Shown piece by piece: positions 35,207 to 46,535 of a stretch of 64,000 nt of DNA (positions within the stretch are counted from its first letter, which is position 1; the number at the start of each line of letters is the position of its first letter). Position numbers and translations under genes: made by a program. Under the pieces are notes generated by a model. That model was not told the DNA's origin and ran no database searches. It worked only from the letters and a program-made list of their open reading frames with translations. The DNA lies in the NCBI GenBank assembly GCA_019722365.1, contig JADFUC010000260.1, positions 34,675 through 98,674 of the forward strand, written 5' to 3'. The DNA is from Lithospermum erythrorhizon. Taxonomy: Eukaryota > Streptophyta > Magnoliopsida > Boraginales > Boraginaceae.

Positions 35207-35730
35207 AACACTTGGAAGGCAGAGACAGAAGCTGCTGGATCTTGACCTCAGGACGCCAAAACTCCACCTTTGCAGCAGTTAGTAAACTGTTGATTGTAGG
35301 GTACATTAGGAAGCATGTCCACCACTGTGATTCTTATTTATAATGGTATATTTCCTTTGAACTTGGAGCAATCGCCTTGTTCTGTCGTCTGTGCCCCCAC
35401 CATGGACCATATCACTTCTTTCTTCGCCCATGTCCATCCTATCGTCCATCCAGGGGTCATAATATGCCGGTACATTTGGAAGTTGTGCACAGTAACCGCG
35501 GCCTAGCATTGCAATTTCGTATAATTCTACAAGTTAGGCAAACATTGTAGATTCTAGGCGTTTCATAAAAACTCGAGGAACGTTGAGGTAGAATGAAAGA
35601 TCAAAAGTGAAATAATGGAATATACCACATATAACCATCTGGTGTCCATGACATGATATCCCATTTGGTATTATGTTTCCAGTAGGATCTAAGGGATCAT
35701 AGGCGGCTACGGGAAATAGGGAAGACATAT
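35207..35730 (-). pseudogene. COBL4: Duplicated COBL4 fragment (exon 2, intron 2, part of exon 3)
   Basis: This is a near-identical copy, same orientation, of about 29115-29646 in the functional COBL4 gene. It covers the 5' half of exon 3 (around 35509-35207), intron 2, and exon 2 (around 35705-35630) with the exon 2 acceptor region. Differences include loss of about 7 bases in the PHCCNKNP-coding segment (near 35330-35345, where cttgttgcaacaatg has become ctta-tttataatg), which breaks the frame, and scattered single changes. There is no exon 1, no exons 4-6 and no poly(A). Because an intron is retained, it arose by DNA duplication rather than retroposition. Confidence 0.93.
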
Positions 35731-37219
35731 GGTGGCTTGTTCTGGCTAACTACATTGATATATTTTTAACTTTATTATTATATTTTTTATAAAATATTAT
35801 CTGTCTGATAAATATATTTAAGGTAAAAATTAGAGATTATAATTATGAAGAAAAATGAACAATCTTTTGTGGGATGGAGGTAGTAACAAACTTTACTATA
35901 TTATAATCTCGGTTCAAGATTCAGAATAGCATGTTTCAAAGTCTGAATTGCAGCGACCATGTGTGAGGCAGGAAATTATGTGTGCCATCAAGGATTGAAC
36001 CAGCTGGAGAGGTAGATGAAATTGAAGTTCGACCAAACATCTGGACTACGGAAATAACAAGCTAAAGTATCAGGTAACTCCGCGCCCCTTAATTACCAGT
36101 TCGAGAAAAACTCGATTCGATAAGCCGTTAGAAGGTTAATCAGCGGAACTTCGAGTAATTTTTTACTCGATAACCCGGTACCCGCTCGGCATATTACTCG
36201 ATAAAAAATAAAATAAAGTAGTATATATTATATAAAAAAGAATACTAATTTCTTATACATTTTGGGCTTCAAATACAAAAAAATTATTAAAATATTGTAT
36301 AAAATAAAATACTATTTTTTTAAAATATTATATATTGTATAAAATAAAATACTACTTTCTTAAAATACAAAAAAAATGCTCAAATTTCCTAAAAGACCGG
36401 GTAACCCGGCACCCGCTCGTTACTCGGCTAAAAAACCCGGCTCGATGCCGCTCGAATTTTTGTCGGCGGCACTCGAAACAAATTTTACTCGTTCTTCCCC
36501 GAAAATGGGGTAATTACCCGGCTTTCGATAAAGAAAACCCGTCGGATAATCCGGTACCTACTTAGCCCGACTGGGTACCAACCACGAGTACTATTAGGAT
36601 TGTTTAAATGTCTATACAATAAATGAAGTCGATTGGACAGGCTTTTTGAAATATTAAAAGCATTTTGAGATCATATGAAATATTGGCAGTAATAATAAGC
36701 CAAGTAAGAAAAATGCATTCAGGAATAGAGGATAGTCACTTCTCCAAGAAAGGTGCAAGGCTGATGACTAGTCTCATTAAAGGTTTAAATTCTTAGGAGC
36801 TTGACCCAATTGATCAATTTGTTTATAAAACTTTTTAAAATAAGTTAGTTTCTTTCTCTCGGGCCTCAAAGCTGATCATTTTAGAATTCCGTCCACTTTA
36901 ATGTTAAAATTGACATATTTCAAGTAAATTTTAGTGAAGGGTAAAATTGGAAATTTATATGTATTAGACTTTGGTTCTTAAATACCAAAAACTATTTGGA
37001 CATGTTTTAAATAATATATAAATATCATAAATAAAATTCCAAGATTTACCCATTAAACTTTTGCCAATTTTGGTAGTTTAGGCTGAAATTGATTGATTTT
37101 AAAAGTTTAGGGCAAACTGTTTATAGAAGTTAAGGGGTAAGAAGAATTTAAGTGTTCATTGAATTCTAATTTGATGTGTGGTTTTAGTAAATATAATATT
37201 GAGTGTAGAAACAGAAGGT
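35731..37219. other. AT-rich spacer with a cggtacccg-rich island
   Basis: Positions 36060-36590 carry many cccggtacccgctcg, ggtaacccgg and ggtaattacccgg words at both ends of an AT-rich core, as in decayed hAT-type non-autonomous elements. Ends and target duplication are not clear. A 76-codon ORF at 36335 is a translation of this low-complexity DNA. 36600-37219 shows nothing else. Confidence 0.45.
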
Positions 37220-37293
37220 GCTGGAATAGCTCAGTTGGTTGCAGAGCGTGTGGCTGTTAACCACAGGTCGGAGGTTCAAGCCTCCTTCTAGCG
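37220..37293 (+). tRNA. trnN-GUU: tRNA-Asn (anticodon GTT), slightly irregular
   Basis: The acceptor stem gctggaa pairs with ttctagc (one G-T). The D stem gctc/gagc, anticodon stem tgtgg/ccaca with loop ctgttaa (anticodon gtt) and T stem ggagg/cctcc are all present, followed by discriminator g. The sequence matches plant nuclear tRNA-Asn almost throughout. Irregularities are two extra bases in the D loop (ggttgcagagc), one base fewer in the variable loop and a six-base T loop (ttcaag, against the invariant ttcgaNN). Either it is a recently decayed gene or these are sequence errors. Confidence 0.85.
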
Positions 37294-38486
37294 TCCGTAA
37301 TCGTTTTTTGCTTTCTGGTTTTAAACTCCACTCTTCCAATGTTCTAAACACCCTACAAGTCAATTCTTTATGGCTCCTGATTTAATTACAATCCCACCCC
37401 TTATCCTGTACAGATGGGAGCTTAGGCATCGGAACAGTGGGCGGCTACATTTTTAAAGCTATTCGTTTTACATCTGTACTCATTGATTGAGTAGCTAGAA
37501 GGAAAGAACGTGACAACGAAGTGCAGTGTAGTGGCTTAACTTTTGGTCACGATTAGTCAAATCCTTTGCTCCGTCGTCGATCACCTCATTTACCGTGGTA
37601 TTGGTATGGAGAATCTCGCTTTTCATCTGGACACTTTTACCTTATGATCGTTTAATATGTTAATAGTCAATGGATTGTCATTACATGGATAATGCATTGT
37701 GCTTTTGGAACCATATATTTGTGAGAGCTCTTGTCAATACTTCACCTAATTCTAAAAAATTTTAGGTGAAAACTATATAACAAGACATATAGGAATCATG
37801 ATTGCAAGCTAATCTATCCTCTTGTTTTCTAATGATCTATATAGCTTCATAATTTTATCTTGGCAGACCTATGCTTAAATCATGTGAGCCAAATGAAGAC
37901 TACAAACAAAAGCCACTTTACTGATTTCTGGTACTTAGTCAACATCTGCAACATTGAGATCTATACATGAGTACACTAGTTTCACAACATAGCAATTTCA
38001 GTTCCTCAACCAAACATAAACATATCACCTTTGGCTTAGCCGAACCATGGCATAATACTGACTCACAAATGATTGATTCTTAATTTTGAACAATCAAACT
38101 TATCTTTCTGGTACATAACAGGATAGTGCTAAATCGAATTCAGGAAATCCTTGAGAATCGAGACTATTTATGTGCTCATACAGGTACATCTATTTACCTC
38201 GCTCCAAGAAAACTTATCATACAGACTTAAACAATCACTTATATTGATACGAAAGGAATCTCAGTTAAAGGTCTGATTTCTTATTATCGCAGTCAGACAT
38301 ACCAAAAAAACTGAGTATCTCAATGATGTAATATGACAAGCAGACAGAAGATTCCTATCTTTGGAATTTCAGGTATACCTATCACAATAGACAAAATCTT
38401 TGTTAATATAAAAGGGGTTGGTAGCAGCTTATCTCATCATTCTCATTACTTGAGAAAAGTCATTGATAGCTAGAGGGGGAAAAAAG
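37294..38486. other. Non-coding spacer
   Basis: No gene, RNA or named repeat recognised. Runs of t just after the tRNA (tcgttttttgc at 37302) could serve as its pol III terminator. Confidence 0.5.
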
Positions 38487-38878
38487 ATAGGCAACCCCAT
38501 ATTTTAGCCATGTGATTCCTCTGATGGAGCTAGCTCTACACTCAGCCAAACATGGAATCAAGACAACCTTTGTTAACACTGAGTTCAATCACCAGAGAGT
38601 TGTAAGTGCATTATCAGACACTGAAAGTTTAGGCATGGTCAATTTGGTTTCTGGCCAGAGGACTCCGACTGCCTAGCTTGGCTTGATCAGCAAGAAGTAC
38701 AATCAGTCATATATGTTGCATTTGGAAGCTTCACTGTCTTCGATGAGGTTCAGTTTCAAGAATTGGCCCTAGGCCTAGAGATCTAAACAGACCCTTCCTC
38801 TGGGTGGAAGTAGGCCCTGATATGAAAACCATTGACACAGACAAAGCCTACCCAGATGGGTTCAGGGAGAGACTTTAA
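38487..38878 (+). pseudogene. UDP-glycosyltransferase (UGT83A-like) pseudogene
   Basis: The start PHILA is followed directly, in another frame, by HVIPLMELALHSAKHGIKTT and FVNTEFNHQRVVSALSD. These are the N-terminal acceptor-side residues typical of the UGT83 group. The sequence then jumps to CLAWLDQQEVQSVIYVAFGS and FQELALGLE, which in intact UGTs lie around residue 270-310. A frame change leads to NRPFLWVEVGPDMK and YPDGFRERL. The middle 200 or so residues and the downstream PSPG sugar-donor box are missing, so no activity is possible. Family I glycosyltransferases transfer UDP-sugars to small molecules. Plant UGT83 genes have few introns, so the gap is a deletion rather than an intron. Confidence 0.88.
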
Positions 38879-39020
38879 TGGAAAACAGTCGCATTCAAAG
38901 CCGAAATGACAATAATATTAATGGAAACATGTGAGACTTTGCTAGCTAAAGATCATTGAATCATTTTGCTCAGAAATCAAATGAGGCCGAGTAGATAAAG
39001 AGACTGCTTTGCCAAATGAA

Positions 39021-39386
39021 ACACAAGAATGTACCACATCGTGGTCATACAAAAATGATTTTGTTTTTTAAACTCATGTCAACAATTAACTATTGCCGAG
39101 GCGGGAGTAGCATTGGGCTTGTAATGCGAGTGGAGGCGTTAAGTGTTGGGCAGTTTATCGATAGGGCTTGGGAAGGCTCAACTGTGGCTTGCCCGATCCA
39201 AGCTAGGAGTTGGCCTTGTGGCTTTGGTGAAAGCTTAAGCTACATGGATCTAAAGTAGAGACAATGCGTCATTTGGTTTTACACTTGAGCGTGAATACCT
39301 CTCTCTTAGCGGGTGGATGGATAACGAGCCGGTATATGAGCTCAATATTGTCTCATGGGTTGTCCTGATTGAACCAATACTTTTTG
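39021..39386 (+). repeat. Dispersed repeat R, copy 1 (solo-LTR-like)
   Basis: Starts near tgtaccacatcgtgg and ends near ccaatactttttg. A second copy in the same orientation lies at about 48212-48590. Shared blocks: taccacatcgtggtc, catgtcaacaat.aactat.g, cttaag.tacat, ctctcttac/g, and gataacgagcc. A tgt-ccacatcg start is common for plant LTRs, so R is probably a solo LTR of about 370 bp. Confidence 0.6.
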
Positions 39387-39395
39387 AATACTCTT

Positions 39396-40162
39396 ATATT
39401 TGGATATGTTGAATCTGAAAATTAAAGGAATGCAGCTTTTGTCTGGCTTAGGAAAAGTGTGAGGCGTTGACGATTTATATAGTTGATACCATTAGAAATT
39501 AGTAATCAAACCTTTCGTGAATTAACGTTCTTCGGGAAAAATACCGCGTAGCTCGGGACAAATGCAAATTGTCGGATAAAATAAATATACATTAATCGGG
39601 AGAGGCGGGGCCTTGGGGAGGTCTTCTTTGGATTCGAAAATAAAATATTACACCCCAAAATCGAACATTTTGTTTTGCAAAGGTTGGAGGCGGCTGACAT
39701 TAACTTCCGTTTGTGGTGAATAGCTAGAGGTTAGCGTTCATTTATTTATTTATCATCTATTAACTCTTACTTGAGTTAATAGTGGGAGTAATGGAGGGGT
39801 ACGATAAATCTCTCCTACTGGCTTAAATCTATAAAAGCCAACCTTCTTCTCCATCACAGGAGCATGAAAAATGAAAATACATTTTACACAACAATTAAAT
39901 ATTTCAACTTTGGTGATAGTTCTTATTCTTCTCGGTTATTTCTGTTTCTTAGAGTGTAGCGATGTTGGTTTTACGCCCGTCGTATCTGGGAAACAAATCC
40001 TTTCATATTACCGTAGCACCTTCGGGTAGAGAGAGGAAATTTGTTTAAGGAGATTGTGTTATTATGACTTTGGTGAATTGGATGTTTTGTCTATTCAATT
40101 GCTTGCTCAAGTTCTGCATTGTAGTTACGTTTTTAATATCTAGTCACTGCTGACTTAAAACA
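39396..40162 (+). repeat. 5' LTR of copia element A
   Basis: About 765 bp, matching 44834-45598: shared ggatatgttgaat, gttgaatc/g, gcggggcctt, gtgaatagctagaggtt, agttaatagtgggagtaatg, ttctccatc and ttaccgtagcaccttcgggt. The first bases are damaged (tatttgg where the 3' copy has tgttgg). Confidence 0.8.
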
Positions 40163-41565
40163 AATTCCATACAGAACATAAACAAGAACTTTGAGATGAC
40201 TTCAAGTGGTATTGAAACCTCTGTTGTTGATAACTCAACTATTGAGTACATCAGCGTTCTGGCGCTAGCGTTTCGATGGTTATTTGTTATTGTTTCTACA
40301 ATAACTAACAACGACAAAGTTACGGAGGTCTATTTTCCTCGGGTTTCGGAAGTGGTCAATCTTGCCACCCACGGAAATTTTAATGTTCCGATGGTGGTGT
40401 CAAACAACGAGCAAGAGCGAAGCTTTCTATGGAAAGAATTTTAGCGTTGGAGGAACAAATGATGTTCTACCTGCCCAACTATGGAATACATCAAATTGCT
40501 TGACCGAGGAAAACCTCTGAAAAGCTTCAAGAAAGTGAATCGAACCTTGAGAGTGGTTCTTTGCGGTTGGCGTGGAAGCATCTTGCGACTACCTATGTAG
40601 GAATTATATCTGAGCGGATTATACGTGCTTTATTTCCGGTGTATCGAACTCACCCAACTGCGCAAATCAGTTTGGGATGCTCTGATACAAATCTGAGAAC
40701 TCGAATGCCGGAGTCAAGAAGTTTATCGTCGGAAAATTTCTTGATTATAAGATGACTGATGGGAAATCTATAGACAGTAAATTTCAAGAATTAGATGTGA
40801 TCTTTACGGAATTCAAGCGAGAGGGATGGTCATAGCGAAAGCTTCCAAGTAGGCTATATAATCGAAACTACCCCCACGGTTGGAAAGATTTCAGGTACCT
40901 CAAACATAAGCGAAAGGAGATGGTGTGAAGAGAGTAGCCTTCGTCTTACCGCGTGGAAAGAAGACAACGAGGAAGGAAATGACTACAGAGGCAAGTGGTC
41001 CTAAGCTTGTGATAGAAGCGAAAGCGCATGTTGTGGAGATTGGCTCGAAGCTATAGAGGTACATCAAGGAAGAAGAAGAATATGTACTGAGTTAGGGGAA
41101 CAACCTTCAAGAAAAAGTTTGAGGGAAAATGCTTCAATTGTGAGAAGAAAGGACATAAGTCCAATGAGTGTCGGTTCCCCAGGAAAAAGAAAAATGCATA
41201 CGAGGCTAATATGATGAAAACTGTAACTAGTGGTCTCTCGGACATGAACTTGTCGGCCATGGTTTCTGACGTAAATGCGGTAGAAATTCGAACCGAGAAA
41301 GTGGTGGGTTGATACGGTGCTACAAATTTAGCTACCTAAAGAGTTTTTCACCACGCTTCAAACTTGTGACAAATGGTGAAAAGTTGTATATGGGCAACTC
41401 CTCAACCTTCTAACATCGAGGCGAAGGATACATTGTCTTTGAAAATGACATTGTTAGGAAAAAGAAGTGGCTATTTGAATCACGTCTTATGTTCGGATGT
41501 TAGGAAGAATCTCATTTACGCTTTAGCAAAAGCAGTTTAGTGTTATAGAAGCCAATAAGCTTATT

Positions 41566-42609
41566 TTGTCTAAAGGAGGAATGTTTGTCGTGAAAGGATA
41601 TGTACTAGATGGTCTGTTTAAAATGAATGTAATAGCAACTGCCAATAACAATAATATCAATAAAATGGCTACTACTTCCACTTATTTGATTGAGTCTTAT
41701 AATTTATGGCATACTAGATTAGGACATGTCAATTTTAATTCCCCGAAAAAACTTGTGAAGAATGATTGCATGTACAAAGTTGAATTTGATTCAAAGTACA
41801 AGTGTGAAATTTGTGTAGAGGAGCAAGCAGAGATTGCCTTTTCAAAGGCAATTATAAAATTGAAAACCTCTTGAAGCGATTCATAGTAGCGTATGATGAG
41901 TTCAACACCGTCAAGAAGGCAAGCATTATTTTATAACATTCATTGATAATGCTAAAGTTACACTATGTTTACTTGTTAAAAAGTAAAGATGAGGCGGTAC
42001 AAAATTTTATTGTACAAAGACGAAGTTGAGAATCTACTTGACAAGAAAATCAAGGTGGTCAGGAGTGATAGAGGTGGCGAATATGTTGCGCCTTTTGGTC
42101 GGGTTTGTTCACAACATGGCATAGTACATAGTATATTCTACAATCAAATGAGATTGGAGAAAAATAGAACTCTGAAAGAGATGATGAATTCTCTTTTGAT
42201 AAGTTCGGGATTTCCCTACGTATGTAGAGGGAAAGCTATTTTAACAGCAAACTACCTTCTCAATAAGGTTTATCGTAAAAATGAGGATAAGACACCTTAT
42301 GAGTTGTGGAAAGGTAGAAAACCAGCCTACAGTCATTTGAAGGCTTGGGGTTGTCTTGCCAAAGTAATGGTTCCATTTCCTAAGCAAGTGAGTATAGGAC
42401 CTAAGACAGTAGACTCGATTTTTATCGGGTACGCACATAATAGCAATGCTTATAGGTTTCTTGTGTACAAATCGGATAATTCCAGAGTTCACAAAAACAC
42501 TATAATAGAGTCTAGAAATGCAACATTTTTTGAGAATGTTTTTCCTCTAAAATCTAAGGAAGAGGCAAGTTCTTCTAAGGTTAACCAGTACACTACGAAG
42601 AGGACTTGA
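41566..42609 (+). pseudogene. Copia A pre-integrase and integrase ORF remnants
   Basis: Two ORFs (41566-41874 and 41989-42609) carry the HHCC zinc-binding segment (H..H at LWHTRLGH, C..C at CEIC) and most of the retroviral-type integrase core with two of its acidic residues (D in SDRGG, E in TLKEM). The first catalytic Asp region is lost in the frame break between them. The C-terminal part (KTPYELWKGRKPAYSHLKAW) is the conserved copia extension. A former polyprotein, now broken. Confidence 0.9.
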
Positions 42610-43264
42610 TGATGCAAACATTGAACAAACTGGTGACACTATAAATGAAGGTAATGAGGAAGTTGAGAGTTGAACCTCGTGAAGCAAGAAAATCAATTAA
42701 TCATTCGGTGGAATTTTAATACATGCTTGGTGGGAAAGAGGCCTAGGACTACCACGAGCGTGCGTCAACGAAGGGCCTACATGGAAAGAAGCAATTGAGG
42801 CCGAGAAATTGAATCGATTCTTCAAAATCATACACAGGGAATTGGTAGATCTTTCCTCAGGATGCAAGCCTCACGACCTCCAAAATGGATTTTCGGGGAG
42901 GAAGATGGCAGATCGAACATTGATAAGTATAAAGAAAATGTCATTTGTGGAAGCAGGCAAAGGAGGACTAGGAATACTTTTTGTTACTTATTCGCGATTA
43001 CGGGATTACATCCATACGCGTGATTTTAGCGATTCTTTGCGTAATCTTGAAGTACACCAAATGGATGTAAACTTGGCGTTTCTAAATGGAGATTTAGATG
43101 AAAGATATACATGAAACAACTGAAGGGTTGTCGTTCCAAGAAAGGAAGATAAAGTTTGTAGACTTGTAAAATCCTTATGGATTAAAGCAGTATACAAAGC
43201 AATGGCATGATAAGTTTGACAAGACTTTGTTATCAAATGGTTTCAAGATAAATGAGTGTGACAA

Positions 43265-44252
43265 ATGTCTGCCAGAAGACCTGGCGATGGATATGTAATT
43301 TTGTGTCTCTACGTTGATGACATGCTCATTGTTGGAAGTAATTCCAATATGATTAAGTCAACAAAAGATATGTTGAATTCTAAATTTGACATGAAGGACT
43401 TGGGACATGCTGACGTAATTTTGGGAGTTAAGGTATTGCGAACTCCAAATGGATTAACGTTGAGTCAAACACACTATGTTGACACAATATTAAGTAAGTT
43501 TGGTCACGGTCATTCAGGAATGTCAAAAACTCCTATTGACATAAGTGCATCATGGCCAGCGGAACAAAGGCGAAAGCGTATCCCAACTTGAGTACTCTCG
43601 AATAATAGGGAGCCTCATGTATCTAATGACATGTACTCGTCCAGATATTGCCTACACCGTAAGCAAGCTAAGTAAAAGGTTTTACTAGTAATCACAGGCG
43701 TGATCATTAGCGAGCAATAAACTGAGTGCTTAAATATCTCGGATATACTCGTGATTATGGAGCTCACATTATACCTTTGTATCCTGCTTTGTTCAGAGAT
43801 CTGATGATACCAATGGATATACTGTTATGAAGTTCAAAATCCACGAGTGGGTATGTGTTTACTCACATGGTAGCAGTATTGTCTTAAGTCCTCAAAACAA
43901 AAGCGTAATTGCTAGGTCCATATATGGAATCGAATTCATAGCATTAGACAAAAGTGGAGAAAATTTGAATGCATTTGCGCCTATTTCTAGAGGACATCCA
44001 CAGTGGGAGAAAAGACCGGTGCCTCGATTTGCATACATTGTGATAGTCAATAAGCAATTGGAAGGGCACAAAGCCAAATGTACAATGGTAAGTCTCGACA
44101 CATTCGTCGGAGACATAACCATTAGACAATTAATCTCAACTGGAGTTATCAGTATTGATTACATCAAATCAAAAGATAACATAGGATCCACCAAAGGGTT
44201 AAATAGAGGACTAGTTGAGAAATCATCAAAGGAATGGGACTTAAGCCCATAG
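43265..44252 (+). pseudogene. Copia A reverse transcriptase and RNase H remnants
   Basis: ORF 43265-43591 contains the RT catalytic YVDDMLIVG and the following MKDLGHADVILGVKV. A broken stretch from about 43600 retains MTCTRPDIAYTVSKL. ORF 43827-44252 is the RNase H domain with CTMVSLDTFVGDITIRQLIS and IDYIKSKDNI, the usual end of copia pol. The essential RNase H acidic residues cannot all be located. Confidence 0.88.
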
Positions 44253-44833
44253 AGAATAGTATGATTATGAAGGAAAACCCATCGATTATTTGGAAGTCCC
44301 GAATCTAGGTTCAATGAGACAACTAATTGTAATCATAATTGAAAATCCTTTGTGGGGTTCGGCGTCGCTACATTCCTAGGATGAAACGGTGATACCGGTA
44401 GGGATAGGTTGTGAGCTTAACTCTTATTGACTCTCGTAATAAGATCGATGGATCGTGTGGAAAGAGTATCGCGGGTTACTCTACTTGGAGAAGTCACATG
44501 TGAGCTAGAGAGGGGCGACTCTAGAGGGGAAAATTTAGGCGCATTGATACGGAAACAACTCACGAGAACCAGGCGATTTCCATAGCCAAATGGACACACT
44601 CATGAGAACCCGAAGAGTATTGGTGTCTTTGTGTGTATTATGTGGGTTGTCTACCAGTAAAAAGAATGGTTCAAGGATCGTTGGTCTACCAGGCTTTGGT
44701 TCACATGGTACATGCAAACACGAGGGAAGGTTCAAGGGTCTCTGGCCTACCTATCCTATGCAGGTGTTGGTCGTTGTAGCTATCACCAAAATTCGAGTCA
44801 AACTTTGTTTTAATTTTTATTCATGTGGGGGAT

Positions 44834-45598
44834 TGTTGGATATGTTGAATGCAAAATTAAAGGTACACTGTACACCACCTAGGAAGGAATTAATGAGGCG
44901 TTGGCCAAATTTATATAGTTGATTGCATTAGAAATGAGTAATCAAACACTTATGGTGCGTTGCTCAGGACAAATCTGGCGTGGCTCATGACAAATGCGAG
45001 ATTATTCGGATAATATAAATATATATTAATCTGGGAGAGCGGGGCCTTAGGGGTCTTGGGAGGTCTTGCTTTGGTCCGAAATAAAATATTCGCTAATCAC
45101 GAGCGTTTGTTTTACACCCCAAAGGTTTGGAAGCGCTGGCGTTAACTCGTTTGTGGTGAATAGCTAGAGGTTGGCGTCGTTGGGCGTTATAAATACATTA
45201 AGCTACTGCGAGTTAATAGTGGGAGTAATGGAGGAATTACGATCATCTCTCCTACTAACCGTATAAAAACCAACATTCTTCTCCATCTGAAGACATGGCT
45301 TGAAAAATACATTTTACACAACAATAAAATATTTCACTTTGGTGATAGTTCTTATTCTTCTCGGTTACTATACCTTTGCTTAGAGTGCTTCTAAAGCGAT
45401 GTTGGTTTCCCCCTTGTCATTATCACAGGGAAACAAATCATTTTCATATTACCGTAGCACCTTCGGGTAGAGAGGAAATTTGTTTTAAGGAGATTGTGTT
45501 CGCCTGGTGGTGGATGGATGTTTTGTATTGATTTCTTGCTCAAAGTTCTCTGTTATAGTTACGTTTTAATATCTCTTACTCGTACTATTCAACCCACA
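44834..45598 (+). repeat. 3' LTR of copia element A
   Basis: Starts tgttggatatgttgaatg directly after a purine tract at 44824-44833 and ends caacccaca. Immediately after it, attgaaccaatactttttg repeats the 19 bases found at 39368-39386, about 10 bp left of the 5' LTR. Confidence 0.85.
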
Positions 45599-46535
45599 AT
45601 TGAACCAATACTTTTTGGATGCCTACTATTCGACCCCTACCAGCTAAGGAATAAGCCTCCTCATCAAAGACATTAATCTCGTTGCTGATTGGATCCAATA
45701 TATGTGAACTCTGCCTGTTTGATTAATTGCATATCAAGCAAGAATATATGTGGTTTTGTAGTATGAAGATATTAAGACAACCTTAAGTGATAAACAACCT
45801 TGTCTGTTCTTTTCTGTTACAGTATGTTCTCTACATCATAACAGCTATAACAAGTTCTTTATTATTTAATCCCACTACTATATCATATTTGCATCCTAAG
45901 TCGAGGCGATATCGGTTCATTCTTGTGATCATTTGGGTGGCTAATCGTTTTTTGTTTATTTCTTGGACATTCTGTTTCAGTCTAGGGGCATGAAGGATCA
46001 TGAACCAGGATGCTGTAATATTTTAATCTTGTTTGCTTTCAAGACTGAGGAGAAACATCAGAAGAGCAAGCCTTCTGCCTCTATTCAAATTTTATTGACT
46101 AGACAACTCATGAAAGCCCAGATAGCAAGCTATCTTGACGTACTTCCCCCCTTAAAAATAGAGTTAATATAGTGTGATACGATGGTCCTATTATCCATAT
46201 ATCAGATATTAAACTGATATCTGATAAAGAACAGATAAGATAAGATGATCAATCACAACTTCCACTTACCTCTAGTTAGTTATAATCTAATTTAACAGCT
46301 GCTGCATTTATTGATATCTTGTTTTACTTTTGAGATACAATATAACTACACAATAACTTACCCTCTTTGCCTGCCATATTTATTATTTCATGAAGGTATT
46401 TCAAATACTATAAACTTGAGTACGCTATGCTGACAATTTGTATGCTACAAAACCATGAGGTGAAACATCGCCACATTGTTGAATGACACCTGAAAACAGT
46501 TCATTTAAAATGCTAGCGAGGATAAATGTCGCACC
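45599..46535. other. Spacer with an unassigned short ORF
   Basis: The plus-strand ORF 45963-46172 contains FKTEEKHQKSKPSASIQILL and ends SYLDVLPPLK. It may be a further captured exon, since its composition is genic and the flanks here hold gene fragments, but I recognise no family. 46180-46500 shows nothing. Confidence 0.35.

Larger units (their letters stand above)
39396..45598 (+). mobile_element. Ty1/copia retrotransposon A, decayed full-length
   Basis: Order along the plus strand: 5' LTR 39396-40162; gag from about 40196 (MTSSGIETSVVDNST); zinc knuckle at 41130-41171 (CFNCEKKGHKSNEC, the CX2CX4HX4C form); a damaged protease active site near 41307 (WW.DTGAT across a frame change); GAG-pre-integrase at 41695-41870 (LWHTRLGH ... 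CEICVEEQ); integrase core at 41989-42606 (RSDRGGEY, NRTLKEM); reverse transcriptase in pieces (VHQMDVNLAFLNGDLDE at 43060, LYVDDMLIVGS at 43307); RNase H to 44250. A polypurine tract (gtgggggat) precedes the 3' LTR. The order integrase before RT defines copia. Multiple frameshifts, stops and a deletion between integrase and RT make it non-functional. Confidence 0.92.

Noticed and set aside
38487..38878. Functional glycosyltransferase
   Set aside because: The middle domain, the PSPG box and a continuous frame are absent.
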